From Bacteroidota bacterium (GTDB lineage: Bacteria > Bacteroidota > Bacteroidia > Chitinophagales > Chitinophagaceae): a DNA stretch of 47,337 bases. The stretch lies in NCBI GenBank assembly GCA_963169635.1, contig CAUJDL010000053.1, positions 1-47,337 on the forward strand, in the 5' to 3' direction. The position numbers and the translations under genes were made by a program. Of this stretch, positions 15,972 to 25,533 are shown in pieces; the first letter of the stretch is position 1; each line of letters starts with the position of its first letter. The notes beneath the pieces were generated by a model. That model searched no databases. It was not told the origin of the DNA and was given only the letters and a program-made list of their open reading frames with translations.

Positions 15972-16892
15972 CTAATCAATAGAAAAATAATTAGCACTTT
16001 GATAAACACCAGTTCTTTCTTTTTCTAATTGCATTAATACATCATTTGCTAAACTACTTGCACCAAATCTAAACCATTCATTGCTCATCCAATCTTTACC
16101 TAAAGTTTCTTGTAGCATTACTAAATAGTGTACAGCTAATTTTGCTTTACTAATACCACCTGCAGGTTTCATAGCAATTTTTTTACCTGTTTTATAATAA
16201 AAATCTCTGATAGCTTCTAACATTACTAAGGTTACAGGCATTGTAGCAGCAGGTTGTATTTTTCCTGTACTTGTTTTAATAAAATCTGCACCTGCATACA
16301 TAGCAATATCACTTGCTCTTCTTACTTTATCATAAGTTACTAATTCGCCTGTTTCTAAAATTACTTTTAAACGAGCATTGCCACATGCTTCTTTTATTGC
16401 TGCTATTTCATCGAACACAAAATTGTAATCGCCTTCTAAAAATTTACCTCTGCTAATTACCATATCAATTTCATCTGCACCTTCTGCAACAGCATATTTT
16501 GTATCTCTTATTTTTACATCTTTAGGTGCTTGTCCACTTGGAAAAGCAGTAGCTACAGCAGCTACTTTAATACCTGAATTACCTAATGCTTTTTTAGCAA
16601 TTTTTACCATACTTGGGTAAACACAAACTGCTGCAACTGTTGGTAAGCCAGGGTATGTATCATGTAAATGCTGAGCTTTATAGCATAATTGTTTTACTTT
16701 TCCTTCAGAGTCTTTACCTTCTAATGTTGTTAAGTCTATCATATTTAAAGTAAGCTTTAATAAACTTACTTTAGAACTTGTTTTTATACTTCTGGTAGTA
16801 AATCTTTTTGCTCTTTCTTCAATGCCTACCTGATCTATTCTTGGAGAAACAGTAAAATCTGGTATTGATAAAGATAAATTTGTGTCTATCAT
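15972..16892 (-). CDS. deoC: Deoxyribose-phosphate aldolase DeoC
   Basis: Class I aldolase cleaving 2-deoxyribose-5-phosphate to glyceraldehyde-3-phosphate and acetaldehyde in deoxynucleoside breakdown. It is a TIM barrel with 306 residues, longer than E. coli DeoC through an N-terminal extension. Key sites are EIDMVISRGKF (catalytic Asp region), KVILETGEL (Lys), the Schiff-base Lys in DFIKTSTGK, and the second lysine in AMKPAGGI. It heads the minus-strand run whose next metabolic genes are two aldehyde-dehydrogenase-type proteins, which suggests the released aldehyde is oxidised. A perfect TAnnTTTG box lies 20-27 bases upstream. Confidence 0.94.
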   Translation of the reverse strand: MIDTNLSLSIPDFTVSPRIDQVGIEERAKRFTTRSIKTSSKVSLLKLTLNMIDLTTLEGKDSEGKVKQLCYKAQHLHDTYPGLPTVAAVCVYPSMVKIAKKALGNSGIKVAAVATAFPSGQAPKDVKIRDTKYAVAEGADEIDMVISRGKFLEGDYNFVFDEIAAIKEACGNARLKVILETGELVTYDKVRRASDIAMYAGADFIKTSTGKIQPAATMPVTLVMLEAIRDFYYKTGKKIAMKPAGGISKAKLAVHYLVMLQETLGKDWMSNEWFRFGASSLANDVLMQLEKERTGVYQSANYFSID

Positions 16893-16911
16893 AACTTATT
16901 ATTGTAAATAT

Positions 16912-16919
16912 CAAATGTA
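16912..16919 (-). promoter_or_regulatory. Candidate -7 box of the deoC operon
   Basis: On the minus strand TACATTTG matches TAnnTTTG exactly and lies 20 bases before the deoC ATG. No convincing -33 element is seen. The rest of the gap to 17071 is AT-rich without other recognisable elements. Confidence 0.4.
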
Positions 16920-17071
16920 ATGGATTTATAGTAAGTGAGAATATAATATCTATTTAAAAATTTCATTATAATTATTTATTTGTTTTGTCTCTCCAATAAT
17001 TAAAACTTAATTTTATAATTGATTTTATGTTACTAATTAATTTTACGCTAATCAAATAAAATTAAAAAATC

Positions 17072-20000
17072 ATGAAAAATACTTACATAAAAATTATTAC
17101 TTTGTTAGGAATATTTGTTATTACAACAAATATTTATGGTCAGCAAAAAAAACAATAAGTACCCAATTTTACAAATCCATTCAAAAATAAAAGCTCTTAT
17201 TTTAAAAGTAAAATCATAACCCCAAATAACAATGATACTATAATAAAAAAGCAGTTAATTAAACCCGAAATTGAAATCAATAATGGTTCATTTTATACAA
17301 ATCTTGAAACACATAATATTAATATAGAAAACGTTTCAAGAGATTTTAATGCTTGGTTTAATCTGAATGAACAACACAGCTTTCAACAAGTTTCTGTAAG
17401 AACGGACGAGCTTGGTTTTACACATACCAATTTCCAACAATTCTACAAAGGCTTTGCCGTTGACGGGAAATTGATAATGCTTCATTCTAAAAACGGAAAA
17501 CTGACAAGCATAAACGGAAATATTGCCAAAATTAACAATATTGAAACGCAAGTTTCAATATCAAACGAACAAGCGAAAACAAAAGCTAAACAGCATTTGA
17601 AAGTAACTGATTTAATAAATGATTATCCTGTTGAAACAGTTGTTGTCACAATACCAAATGAAAACGGAGCAATTACAAAGCTTGCAAAAAAAGTACGCAT
17701 TGACTCTTGGCAGCCTTTTGAAATGTGTTACATTTATATTGATGTTCAAACAGGAAACATATTGAACAAAGTGAATTTAGTTGCTCACGCTGATGTTGCA
17801 GGTACAGGACAAACAATGTATAGCGGTACACAGAGTATGACCGTTGATAATTACACAAGCGGTGGTTATCGTTTAAGAGAAAGCGGACGAAAAATTGAAA
17901 CCTATAATGCAACTAACGCAACAAACTTAACAACAAGCGGATTTACAGGTTCAACAGATTTTACAAGCAACTCAACAATGTTTTCAGGTGTTCCGATGTT
18001 AAAATCGTTTTCAGTTTCATCAGTTGCTCAAAGTTGGTGGTATGCGGCTTTCGTTGACCAATTACCTGACCTGTATATAAAAGTAAAAGACGGCTCAAAT
18101 ACTGTTGTTTATACTTCAAATTATTTTGACAACACAAATACGCCTGTAACATTCAATAATCTGAACATTTTATTGACCAACCCACCATATACCGTTGAGG
18201 TTTGGGATTATGATGCCGTTGGTGGTGATGATTTTGGCGGCAGTTATTCCATTTCAACAAGCACAGGAACTCATAATTGGTCTGGAAATGGCAACAATGG
18301 TTCATACTCTATTACAACTTCGGGACACCCTGCGGTTGATGTTCATTGGGGCATGGAAAAAACGTATGATTTTTATATGAATGCTCTAAATCGTAATAGT
18401 TATGATGGAAATGGAGGTGTAATTAAACAATATGTTAATCCAATTTTTTTAAATGGAAATGCTGGCTATCCAAACAACGCTTCTGCTTTATCTAGTCCAT
18501 ACAACATAATGTCTTATGGCATGGGAGACGGTGTTAATTTGAAACCATTAGTTGGCTTAGATGTGGAAGGGCATGAATTCACACATTTAGTAGTAGACAA
18601 CAATGGTAATGGTGGATTAACATATCAAGGAGAATCAGGAGCTTTGAATGAATCCTTTGCTGACATTTTCGGAACTTGTGTTGAATTTTATACAGGAGTT
18701 AATCCTGATTGGAACATTGGTGAGGACGTAATGATAGGGCAACCTTATATGCGATCTATGTCAAATCCAAATGGAGGACAACAACCAGACACATATAATG
18801 GTCAATACTGGGTAAATCCAAGTTCCTCCCAAGACAATGGTGGTGTTCATACCAATAGTGGTGTTCAGAATTTTTGGTTTTATCTACTTTGTCAAGGTGG
18901 AACAGGAACAAATGATTTAGGTAATTCTTATTCGGTTACAGGAATTGGTATTGCACAGGCAAGACAAATCGCATACAGAAATCTTGTTACTTACCTTTCA
19001 CCAAATGCAACCTATATGGACGCATACAATGGTTCATTGCAAGCTGCTCAAGACCTTTATGGTAATCCTTCAACTCAATACACTGCAGTTAGACATGCTT
19101 GGTATGCAGTTGGCATTGGAAACGACCCTAATAATTTTTGTAGTGGAACTACAAACTTGACAGCACCAAGTGGAACAATAACAGATGGTAGTGGTTCTGC
19201 AAACTATAACAATAATGCAAATTGCAAATGGATAATTGCACCTGCAGGTGCAACTCAAATTCAATTAACCTTCACGGCATTTGACACAGAAGCAAATTAT
19301 GACACTGTTTTTGTTTATGATGGACCTGATGATACATATCCTATTATAGCTACTTGGTGGGGAAATACTTTACCTCCTGTATTAAATACAACTGCAGGTA
19401 TCGGAGCTATGTGTATAAAATTTAAATCAGATGCTTCTTTAAGTGCAGGAGGTTGGACAGCAAATTATCAAGCATATGGAAATACACCAAGCTGTGAAGG
19501 TGGAACAATTCTATCAACTCCAACTGGTTCATTTAATGATGGTTCAGGAAATAGTTCTTATGGTAATAATCAAGAGTGTTACTGGTTTATTTCTCCACCA
19601 TGTGCAAATTCAATTACACTTTCATTTTCACAATTTAATACTGAACAAAATTATGATGGCATAATTGTTTATGACGGGTGGAATAATAATGCATCTCAAT
19701 TAGCAGTATATTCAGGAACTTCTTTACCAAGTTCAGTTACTTCTAATACAGGTAGAATGTTGGTTGTTTTCGTTTCTGACTATTCAACTACAATGCAAGG
19801 ATTTACAGCTAATTATACTTCAACAGGTTCTGCCTTTTGTTCAGGAATAACAAATCTAAACACTTCTGATTTTGGAATTTTTTCAGATGGTAGTGGTAGT
19901 AGTAATTATTGTAATAATCAAGAATGTAAATGGTTAATTCAACCACCACAAGCAACAAGTATTACTTTAAACTTTACAGAATTTGGGCTTGAAGATGCAG

Positions 20001-21085
20001 CCTCTGACGGAACAATTTATGATGCAGTTGAAGTTTATGACGGAACAACAACTTCTGCAACATTATTAGGACGATTCACAGGTAGCAATCTACCAGCTGC
20101 AATAACTTCTTCAGGTGGTAGTATGTTAGTTCGCTTCATTTCAGATCTTGAAGTAACCAAACAAGGATTTTCAGCATACTACACATCAACACAAAACGCT
20201 TATTGTTCTGGAACAAACACAACATTAACTACCCCAAGTGGTACATTTAATGATGGTAGCGGTGCGAATAACTATGCCAACAATACAAACTGTTCTTGGC
20301 TTATTCAGCCGACAAATGCAAGTTCAATTACACTTTCATTTTCTGAATTCAACACAGAATTAAATTATGATGGCTTAATCGTATATGATGGTTTAAATAA
20401 CTCAGCCCCTATTCTTGGACAGTTTTCAGGAACTTCAATTCCTAATTCTGTTACATCAACAAGTGGTAGTATGTATTTAGAATTTATTTCTGATATTTCT
20501 GTGAGAGCACAAGGTTGGGTAGTAAATTATACAACAACGGTATTGCCTTTAACAATTATTGACTTTACAGCTAGTAAAGCTGAAAATTATGTCTTATTAA
20601 ATTGGCTTACATCTGATGAAAAAAATACAAAAAATTTCATTATTCAAAGAAGTAATAATGGAATTGACTGGGTTGATTTAGGGTATATAAATTCTCTAAA
20701 TAATAACGAAAACAATAAATATTCATTTAAAGATTTACAACCATTACAAGGCATTAATCATTACCGTTTGAAAATAACTGATAATGACAATACATTTAGA
20801 TATTCAAATATAAAAGTCATTCATTTTAATAAATTAAATAATATTTTTAATATTAACCCTAATCCAGCGAAAGAAAAAATAAGTTTAATTTTTAATTCAT
20901 TAATTAGCTCAGCTGAATTATTTATTTATGATAATATAGGTAGGCTTATTCAAAAAAAATATTTAACCAATTTAAATGTTTATGAGATGCCAATAACTAA
21001 CTATTCAAATGGAGTTTATTCTGTTATAGTCAAATTTAAAAATAGTAATAAATTTCAAGTTGAAAAGCTAGTAATTATAAAGTAA
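17072..21085 (+). pseudogene. M4 (thermolysin-family) metalloprotease with four CUB domains and T9SS tail, interrupted by a stop codon
   Basis: Large secreted protease. ATG 17072 begins a signal peptide (MKNTYIKIITLLGIFVITT ...), but an in-frame TAA at 17156-17158 ends it after 28 codons. The same frame then stays open to 21085. Domains in order: FTP/PepSY propeptide (about 17380-17760), M4 domain with HEFTH zinc site (18572-18586), ALNESFADIFG third ligand and GGVHTNSG catalytic His, then four CUB domains (about 19137-20535), and a C-terminal T9SS sorting domain (about 20835-21085). A C2-like segment is inserted in the N-terminal lobe. Without the stop it would be about 1337 residues. Restart at TTG 17471 or ATG 17477 would lack a signal peptide. 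Base use is less AT-rich than its neighbours, suggesting transfer. Sequencing error remains possible. Confidence 0.85.
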
Positions 21086-21129
21086 AATCTTATAAATAAG
21101 TCTTATGCTTTAGCTATTTACAATTAACT

Positions 21130-22074
21130 ATGCAAGAAAAATTACAAATGTTTGAAAACAGGTTATTAAAAGTTTTTAAACATAAAAGTAAATTAGCCAA
21201 AAGACAACAGATGAGTTGTTATAGAATTTATGACCATGATTTACCTGAATTTCCTTTCTGTATTGAGTTGTACGAAAAACGTATTTATATAGCAGAATAT
21301 TTAAGAAGGCATAAATTAACAGAAGAAGAACATGAAGCATGGTTAGAAAATTGTATCACCATTATTTGTAAAATAATTGGTGTAAAAAATGAAGATGTTT
21401 ATATAAAACATAGAAAAAGAAAAAGTAACCGACACGACCAATACGAAAAAACAGCTAATAAAAAAGATTTTTTTGTAGTAGAAGAAAATGGTTTAAAGTT
21501 TTTAATAAACCTTACAGATTATTTAGATACAGGCTTATTCTTAGACCATAGAATTACACGTACAATGGTTAAGGAAGAATGTGCAGGAAAAAGAGTATTA
21601 AATTTATTTGCTTATACAGGTTCTTTTAGTGTGTATGCTGCATCAGGTAAAGCTACAAGTGTAACAACTGTTGATTTAAGTAAAACTTATTTGCAATGGG
21701 CAGAAGATAATTTTACCATTAATTTATTGAAAGATAAAAACAAGTTTACATTTATTCATGCTGATGTAAAGCAATATTTAAAAACATTGCAGCCCAATAG
21801 TGTAGATTTGGTTATAATGGACCCACCAACATTTAGCAATAGTAAAAGAATGAAAGATTTTTTAGACATTCAGCAAGACCATGTAACACTTATTAATGAT
21901 GTATTACATGCACTATCTGCTAATGGTGTAATTTATTTTAGTACTAACTATACAAAATTTATTTTAGATGCAAATAATATTCAAGCATCGCAAATAAAAG
22001 ATATTACTAAACAAACTACTCCTTTTGATTTTGAAGGAAAATTAAAAAGGTGGTGTTATAAAATTACCAAATAA
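21130..22074 (+). CDS. Class I SAM-dependent rRNA methyltransferase, RlmK-like
   Basis: Stand-alone methyltransferase of 314 residues resembling the C-terminal RlmK half of E. coli RlmKL, which makes m7G2069 in 23S rRNA. Shared features are NLTDYLDTGLFLDHRITR, the SAM site LNLFAYTGSFSVYAA, acidic VTTVDLSKTYLQWAEDN, and the catalytic-loop motif MDPPTFSNSKRMKDF. The N-terminal 100 residues are helical and basic, with no THUMP or RlmL domain. RlmI/RlmO-type C5-cytosine enzymes lack this DPPTFSNSKRM form, so RlmK is favoured; the exact target is inferred. Its 3' end faces the thioesterase with a 3-base gap. Confidence 0.85.
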   Translation: MQEKLQMFENRLLKVFKHKSKLAKRQQMSCYRIYDHDLPEFPFCIELYEKRIYIAEYLRRHKLTEEEHEAWLENCITIICKIIGVKNEDVYIKHRKRKSNRHDQYEKTANKKDFFVVEENGLKFLINLTDYLDTGLFLDHRITRTMVKEECAGKRVLNLFAYTGSFSVYAASGKATSVTTVDLSKTYLQWAEDNFTINLLKDKNKFTFIHADVKQYLKTLQPNSVDLVIMDPPTFSNSKRMKDFLDIQQDHVTLINDVLHALSANGVIYFSTNYTKFILDANNIQASQIKDITKQTTPFDFEGKLKRWCYKITK

Positions 22075-22077
22075 TAA

Positions 22078-22599
22078 TTACATAAATAATGCTTTTAATT
22101 CTGTAGCATCATTAGGTTTCATTTTACCAGCTAAAATTAATCTTAATTGTCTGCGTCTTAAAGCACCATCAAATAATTTTTTCTCTTCTTCAGTTTCAGG
22201 AATTAATGCAGGTACTGTACGAGGTTTTCCATTAGGGTCTAATGCTACAAAAGTAAAATAAGCTTCGTTACTTTCATATTCATATTCGTGCAATAAATCT
22301 TTGCCCCAAACTTTAATATGAATTTCCATAGATGTATTAAAAGCTCTACAAACTTTAGCTTCTATATGTACTACATTGCCAAGTTTAATAGGATTTTTAA
22401 AACTTAAATTATCTACACTTGCTGTCATGCTTGGTGTATTACAATGTTTGCCTGCAGCAATTCCAGCAGCAATATCCATCCAATACATTAATCTGCCACC
22501 CATTAAATTACCAAATACATTAGTATCGTTGGGTAGTACTAATTCATTCATTACTGTAAAGCTTTCATTAGCTTTTTTACCATTTTTATTACCTTTCAT
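22078..22599 (-). CDS. Hotdog-fold acyl-CoA thioesterase
   Basis: A 173-residue YciA/BACH-like thioesterase that hydrolyses acyl-CoA to free acid and CoA in the cytosol. The hotdog core is NVFGNLMGGRLMYWMDIAA with the conserved Asp/Gly pattern, followed by ASVDNLSFKNPIKLGNVVHI and a HIKVWGKDL strand. A charged C-terminal extension (EEEKKLFDGALRRR ...) is common in this group. ATG at 22599 is used. A TACATTTG box (22608-22615 on the minus strand) sits directly upstream and would give an almost leaderless message. It lies 69 bases downstream of the haemoglobin gene on the same strand. Chain-length preference is unknown. Confidence 0.88.
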   Translation of the reverse strand: MKGNKNGKKANESFTVMNELVLPNDTNVFGNLMGGRLMYWMDIAAGIAAGKHCNTPSMTASVDNLSFKNPIKLGNVVHIEAKVCRAFNTSMEIHIKVWGKDLLHEYEYESNEAYFTFVALDPNGKPRTVPALIPETEEEKKLFDGALRRRQLRLILAGKMKPNDATELKALFM

Positions 22600-22668
22600 A
22601 ATGGTTGCAAATGTAATGCTTTAGTGATATGCTATATAAAGTTGTTGTGTAATTTTTAAAAAATGTTA

Positions 22669-23034
22669 TTACATTTTTTGCTGCATAATGTTAGATATTT
22701 CTACAGCATGATGTTTCATTCTTTCAGCATTTGTACCTTTAAAATGTTGGTCAATAATTTCATTAAATAATTGATGCCAACGATTAAAATGCTCTGGTGT
22801 AGTTGTATGTTTTTCTTTTACTTTTCTGTGCGTTACTAATGGGTTGCCTTCATAATTACCTGTATAGAATAAAACATTTTCCCAAAAACTGCATAAAATT
22901 GCTTTATGTTCATCCCAATTTACAGGAGATACTTTATTAAAAAAGTGGCCTAAAACATCATCTGTTTTTATTTTATCATAAAAAATGTCCACTACTTTTT
23001 TAATATCGTCATTATTTAAAATATCCTTTTTCAT
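22669..23034 (-). CDS. Group III truncated haemoglobin
   Basis: A 121-residue 2-on-2 globin. It has the group III pattern: IKKVVDIFYDKIKTDDVLG at the start, WDEHKAILCSFWENVLF in the middle, and HTTTPEHFNRWHQLF, whose PEHF histidine is the likely proximal haem ligand. Group III globins bind oxygen, NO or other ligands, and some protect against nitrosative or peroxide stress. The gene lies 38 bases after the norB-like gene on the same strand, so joint expression with the NO-related proteins is likely. Enzymatic activity cannot be inferred. Confidence 0.9.
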   Translation of the reverse strand: MKKDILNNDDIKKVVDIFYDKIKTDDVLGHFFNKVSPVNWDEHKAILCSFWENVLFYTGNYEGNPLVTHRKVKEKHTTTPEHFNRWHQLFNEIIDQHFKGTNAERMKHHAVEISNIMQQKM

Positions 23035-23072
23035 TTTTTATTAATTGAAATGTTTAGGGTTTTAAAAGTTTA

Positions 23073-24404
23073 TTATGCGTTGATTTGTTTTTTAAAAAAT
23101 ACTGCTAATAAACTTCCAACAATGATAAAAAAACCAATAGTTAATAATATACCAGCAATAAGAAACACTACAAAATATGGATGTAAACTTTGCATCATTG
23201 CACTAAAAGGAATATCATTAAAATGGTGCATTTGCCAATCTGACTTTAATACACCTGCAATAATTAAACTTATCCAAAAAATAGGTAAGGCAATGAGAGA
23301 AATATTTAAACCCAATGTAATATTTTTTTCTGTTTTTGGTTGATGTACATTAAAAATATTACAAACTAATGATAGTAATAAAAAGGTATTAATACCAATA
23401 GTAGCACCCATTGTATGAGCTACAGTAATATGTGTACCATGTGTATAAATATTAATAGCAGGAATAGACATGGCTATTGCTAAAATTAAGGTTAAGAAAA
23501 TCCACAAATCTGCTGCTAATAAAAAACGATAAGATAAAATATGATAATGACGTTTAGCAGTATCTACAGATGATTTCCAGAAATAAATTATTCTGCCTAA
23601 TAAAAGTAATTCAGTCATGCTAACACCATAACTTATATACTGTATATATTTTGGTGCAGGTAAAGTGTAAATATGATGTCCCCAATTAAACATTAAATTA
23701 AATAATCCTAAAAAGTATAAAGCAAAAGCAATACTTGAATAACTATATTTTTCAGAGCCAGCAATTTTATCCATTAAATAAATACTTGAACCATATATTA
23801 ACATATTCCAACAACCTACCATAGAGCCATAAGATTTCCATTGAATAGTCATATCATGTACTATGTTAGATCTGAAGTAAGGAATTAACCATAAGTAAGA
23901 CTCTGCATAAGTAAATAAAAAAAATATTGTACCAGTAAGCCACATCCAAACATAAACAGGTTGTTTACGAAATACTTTTACAGTTTTTAATACATTAATC
24001 AAAAACAATATCCAAGCAATTACAATTGGTAAAGCAAAAATGGGATGAAACTCCCAATATTCTCTGCCACCAAAAATGCCCATGATATAAGATATTAAAA
24101 TTGCAACAACAGAAATGGTAAATAATATCCATTGCCATTTTGCAAGTTTAGATGACCATATACCATCTTTTACTTTTCCTAAATAAAAAATTACGGCACC
24201 ACAAGCTGTTATTAATATCCAAAATACAGCAGATGATACATGTAAGGGTCTTATTTTTTCAAAAGAAAAATTTTCTCTAAATAATCCTGCATATACATAT
24301 TGTAAAGCACCAATAACACCAAAACTTAGTGTAGAAAAAAGTAAAATTAAACCAGTAACAATAAAGTAATGACTAATTGGTTTTTTATCTTTCAATAGTT
24401 CCAT
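23073..24404 (-). CDS. NorB-like haem-copper superfamily subunit with variant metal ligands
   Basis: Integral membrane protein of 443 residues with about 12 hydrophobic helices, of the nitric oxide reductase/cbb3 branch. Retained: helix II His in RPLHVSSAVFW (low-spin haem), the helix VII pair in NWGHHIYTLPAP, the SMTEL Glu after it, and helix X THGTHITVAH with the high-spin haem His. Not retained: helix VI, reading IQWKSYGSMVGCWNMLIYG, has no His where NorB has HLWVEG and CcoN has YGHN. In helix X the usual second His is Met (AHTM). It overlaps norC by 20 bases. NO reduction is the best guess; an altered active site is implied. Confidence 0.85.
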   Translation of the reverse strand: MELLKDKKPISHYFIVTGLILLFSTLSFGVIGALQYVYAGLFRENFSFEKIRPLHVSSAVFWILITACGAVIFYLGKVKDGIWSSKLAKWQWILFTISVVAILISYIMGIFGGREYWEFHPIFALPIVIAWILFLINVLKTVKVFRKQPVYVWMWLTGTIFFLFTYAESYLWLIPYFRSNIVHDMTIQWKSYGSMVGCWNMLIYGSSIYLMDKIAGSEKYSYSSIAFALYFLGLFNLMFNWGHHIYTLPAPKYIQYISYGVSMTELLLLGRIIYFWKSSVDTAKRHYHILSYRFLLAADLWIFLTLILAIAMSIPAINIYTHGTHITVAHTMGATIGINTFLLLSLVCNIFNVHQPKTEKNITLGLNISLIALPIFWISLIIAGVLKSDWQMHHFNDIPFSAMMQSLHPYFVVFLIAGILLTIGFFIIVGSLLAVFFKKQINA

Positions 24405-24783
24405 CGTAATTAGGTTTTAATTTAGCTGGTGATGCAATTCCTGTAGAATCTATACTTTTAAAATAGGCCATTAGCTGATTCATTTGCTCTTCATTTAAAT
24501 TAAATGCAGGCATTATATTAGTACCTGTTTGTAAAAAAACTTTTATAAATGCTTCACTTCTTTGAGAGTAAACATTAGTAAGGTCTGGACCTAAGTAACC
24601 TCCTAAACCATAAATTTGATGACAAGAGTTACAGTTTTTTTCTTGCCAAAGTTTTTTGCCTTTATCTGCCATAGTTCCATATTCAGCATTACTACTATAA
24701 TTCTCTTTATATAAAAATAGTGTGTAACTAAAAAATGAAACGATGAGTACAATTAATGTTAATACTTTAACCTTATCTGTCAT
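24385..24783 (-). CDS. norC: NorC-like membrane-anchored cytochrome c
   Basis: A 132-residue protein with one N-terminal membrane anchor (VLTLIVLIVSFFSYTLFLY) and one c-type haem site CNSCH. The pattern around it, KGKKLWQEKNCNSCHQIYGL ending in GGYLGPDLTNVY, and a later IMPAFNLNEEQM supplying the Met ligand, closely follow NorC of cytochrome-c-dependent NO reductases. It would pass electrons to the overlapping NorB-like subunit. Start ATG 24783. No norD, norQ or norE gene is present in the window. A TGA-N6-TCA half-palindrome lies about 87 bases upstream. Confidence 0.88.
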   Translation of the reverse strand: MTDKVKVLTLIVLIVSFFSYTLFLYKENYSSNAEYGTMADKGKKLWQEKNCNSCHQIYGLGGYLGPDLTNVYSQRSEAFIKVFLQTGTNIMPAFNLNEEQMNQLMAYFKSIDSTGIASPAKLKPNYDGTIER

Positions 24784-24863
24784 ATTATCTATTATTTATG
24801 CAACCTAATAATTTGGTTAAATATTTAAGTGGGTAAAAATCAATAAATATATTTTCAATTTTT

Positions 24864-24877
24864 ATGATTATACTCAG
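24864..24877 (-). promoter_or_regulatory. Weak FNR/CRP-type site upstream of norC
   Basis: TGA (24865-24867) and TCA (24874-24876) are separated by six bases, the spacing of FNR/CRP/NNR sites, within the norC upstream region. Symmetry outside these triplets is poor and no well-spaced -7 box is seen, so it is tentative. Confidence 0.25.
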
Positions 24878-24946
24878 TATATAATGATAAAATTAATACT
24901 TCATTAATAAAAATCAATACTAAATAATAGATGATAAAGTTTGATA

Positions 24947-24984
24947 TAAAAAAATAAGGCTACCAAATTTTTTTAGTAGCCTTA
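24947..24984 (-). terminator. Intrinsic terminator of the cytochrome c gene
   Basis: TAAGGCTAC (24955-24963) and GTAGCCTTA (24976-24984) form a 9-bp stem. Read on the minus strand, it follows the cytochrome stop at 25015 and is followed by a run of seven Ts, a typical Rho-independent terminator. Confidence 0.85.
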
Positions 24985-25014
24985 ATGAAGTATATGCTAA
25001 ATATAAACTAATGA

Positions 25015-25506
25015 TTATTTTGCTCCATCGTTTTGACGCATAAATTCTAAAATTTCTCTTGCTTCTTCATCTGCTAAACTTTGGTTAGGCATACGTACTA
25101 AACAAACTTCTAATTGTTTTTGTACTTTAGGATCTTTATCAATCATTGGATCTGGGTTAGTAATAAAGTTCATTAACCAATAAGGTGTATGTCTGTTTGT
25201 AACACCTTTCCAACCTGGACCAACTAATAATTCATCTGTAGCTTTATGGCATGACATACATTTAGTTTCTGAAATTGCTTTACCTTTTTTTGCCATAGCA
25301 GCATCTAAGCCTTTAATAACAACGTTAGAAGAATCAAATTTACCTTCTCCACGATGTGGGTCATAAGGTTCTGTACTTGCTTCTGTTTTAGTTTCTTTAG
25401 CTGTGTCTTCAGTTGAAGGAGTTGTATTGTTTGTGCTTTCTCCACCACATGCAATAAAAAACATTGGAAGTGCTAACAATAACCCGAAAATAATTTTCTT
25501 TCTCAT
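25015..25506 (-). CDS. Lipoprotein cytochrome c
   Basis: A 163-residue exported mono-haem cytochrome c. The signal peptide ends in a lipobox (MFFIAC, Cys20), so it should be lipid-anchored. A low-complexity Thr/Glu/Ser linker follows, then a cytochrome domain with haem motif CMSCH and a C-terminal VRMPNQSL Met that may be the sixth ligand. The phrase LLVGPGWKGVTNRHTPYWLM is typical of small Bacteroidota cytochromes. It has its own terminator and promoter, so it is separate from norCB but next to it. An FNR/CRP-type palindrome at about -42 suggests control by redox or NO. An electron-donor role to the NorCB-like pair is inferred. Confidence 0.88.
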   Translation of the reverse strand: MRKKIIFGLLLALPMFFIACGGESTNNTTPSTEDTAKETKTEASTEPYDPHRGEGKFDSSNVVIKGLDAAMAKKGKAISETKCMSCHKATDELLVGPGWKGVTNRHTPYWLMNFITNPDPMIDKDPKVQKQLEVCLVRMPNQSLADEEAREILEFMRQNDGAK

Positions 25507-25533
25507 AAAATAATTTAAGTGTTTAATTTACTG

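Noticed and set aside
17072..17158. Single-base frameshift in the A-run as the cause of the protease interruption
   Set aside because: The reading frames before and after the stop are identical (both starts are in the same phase), so one indel would not restore the protein.
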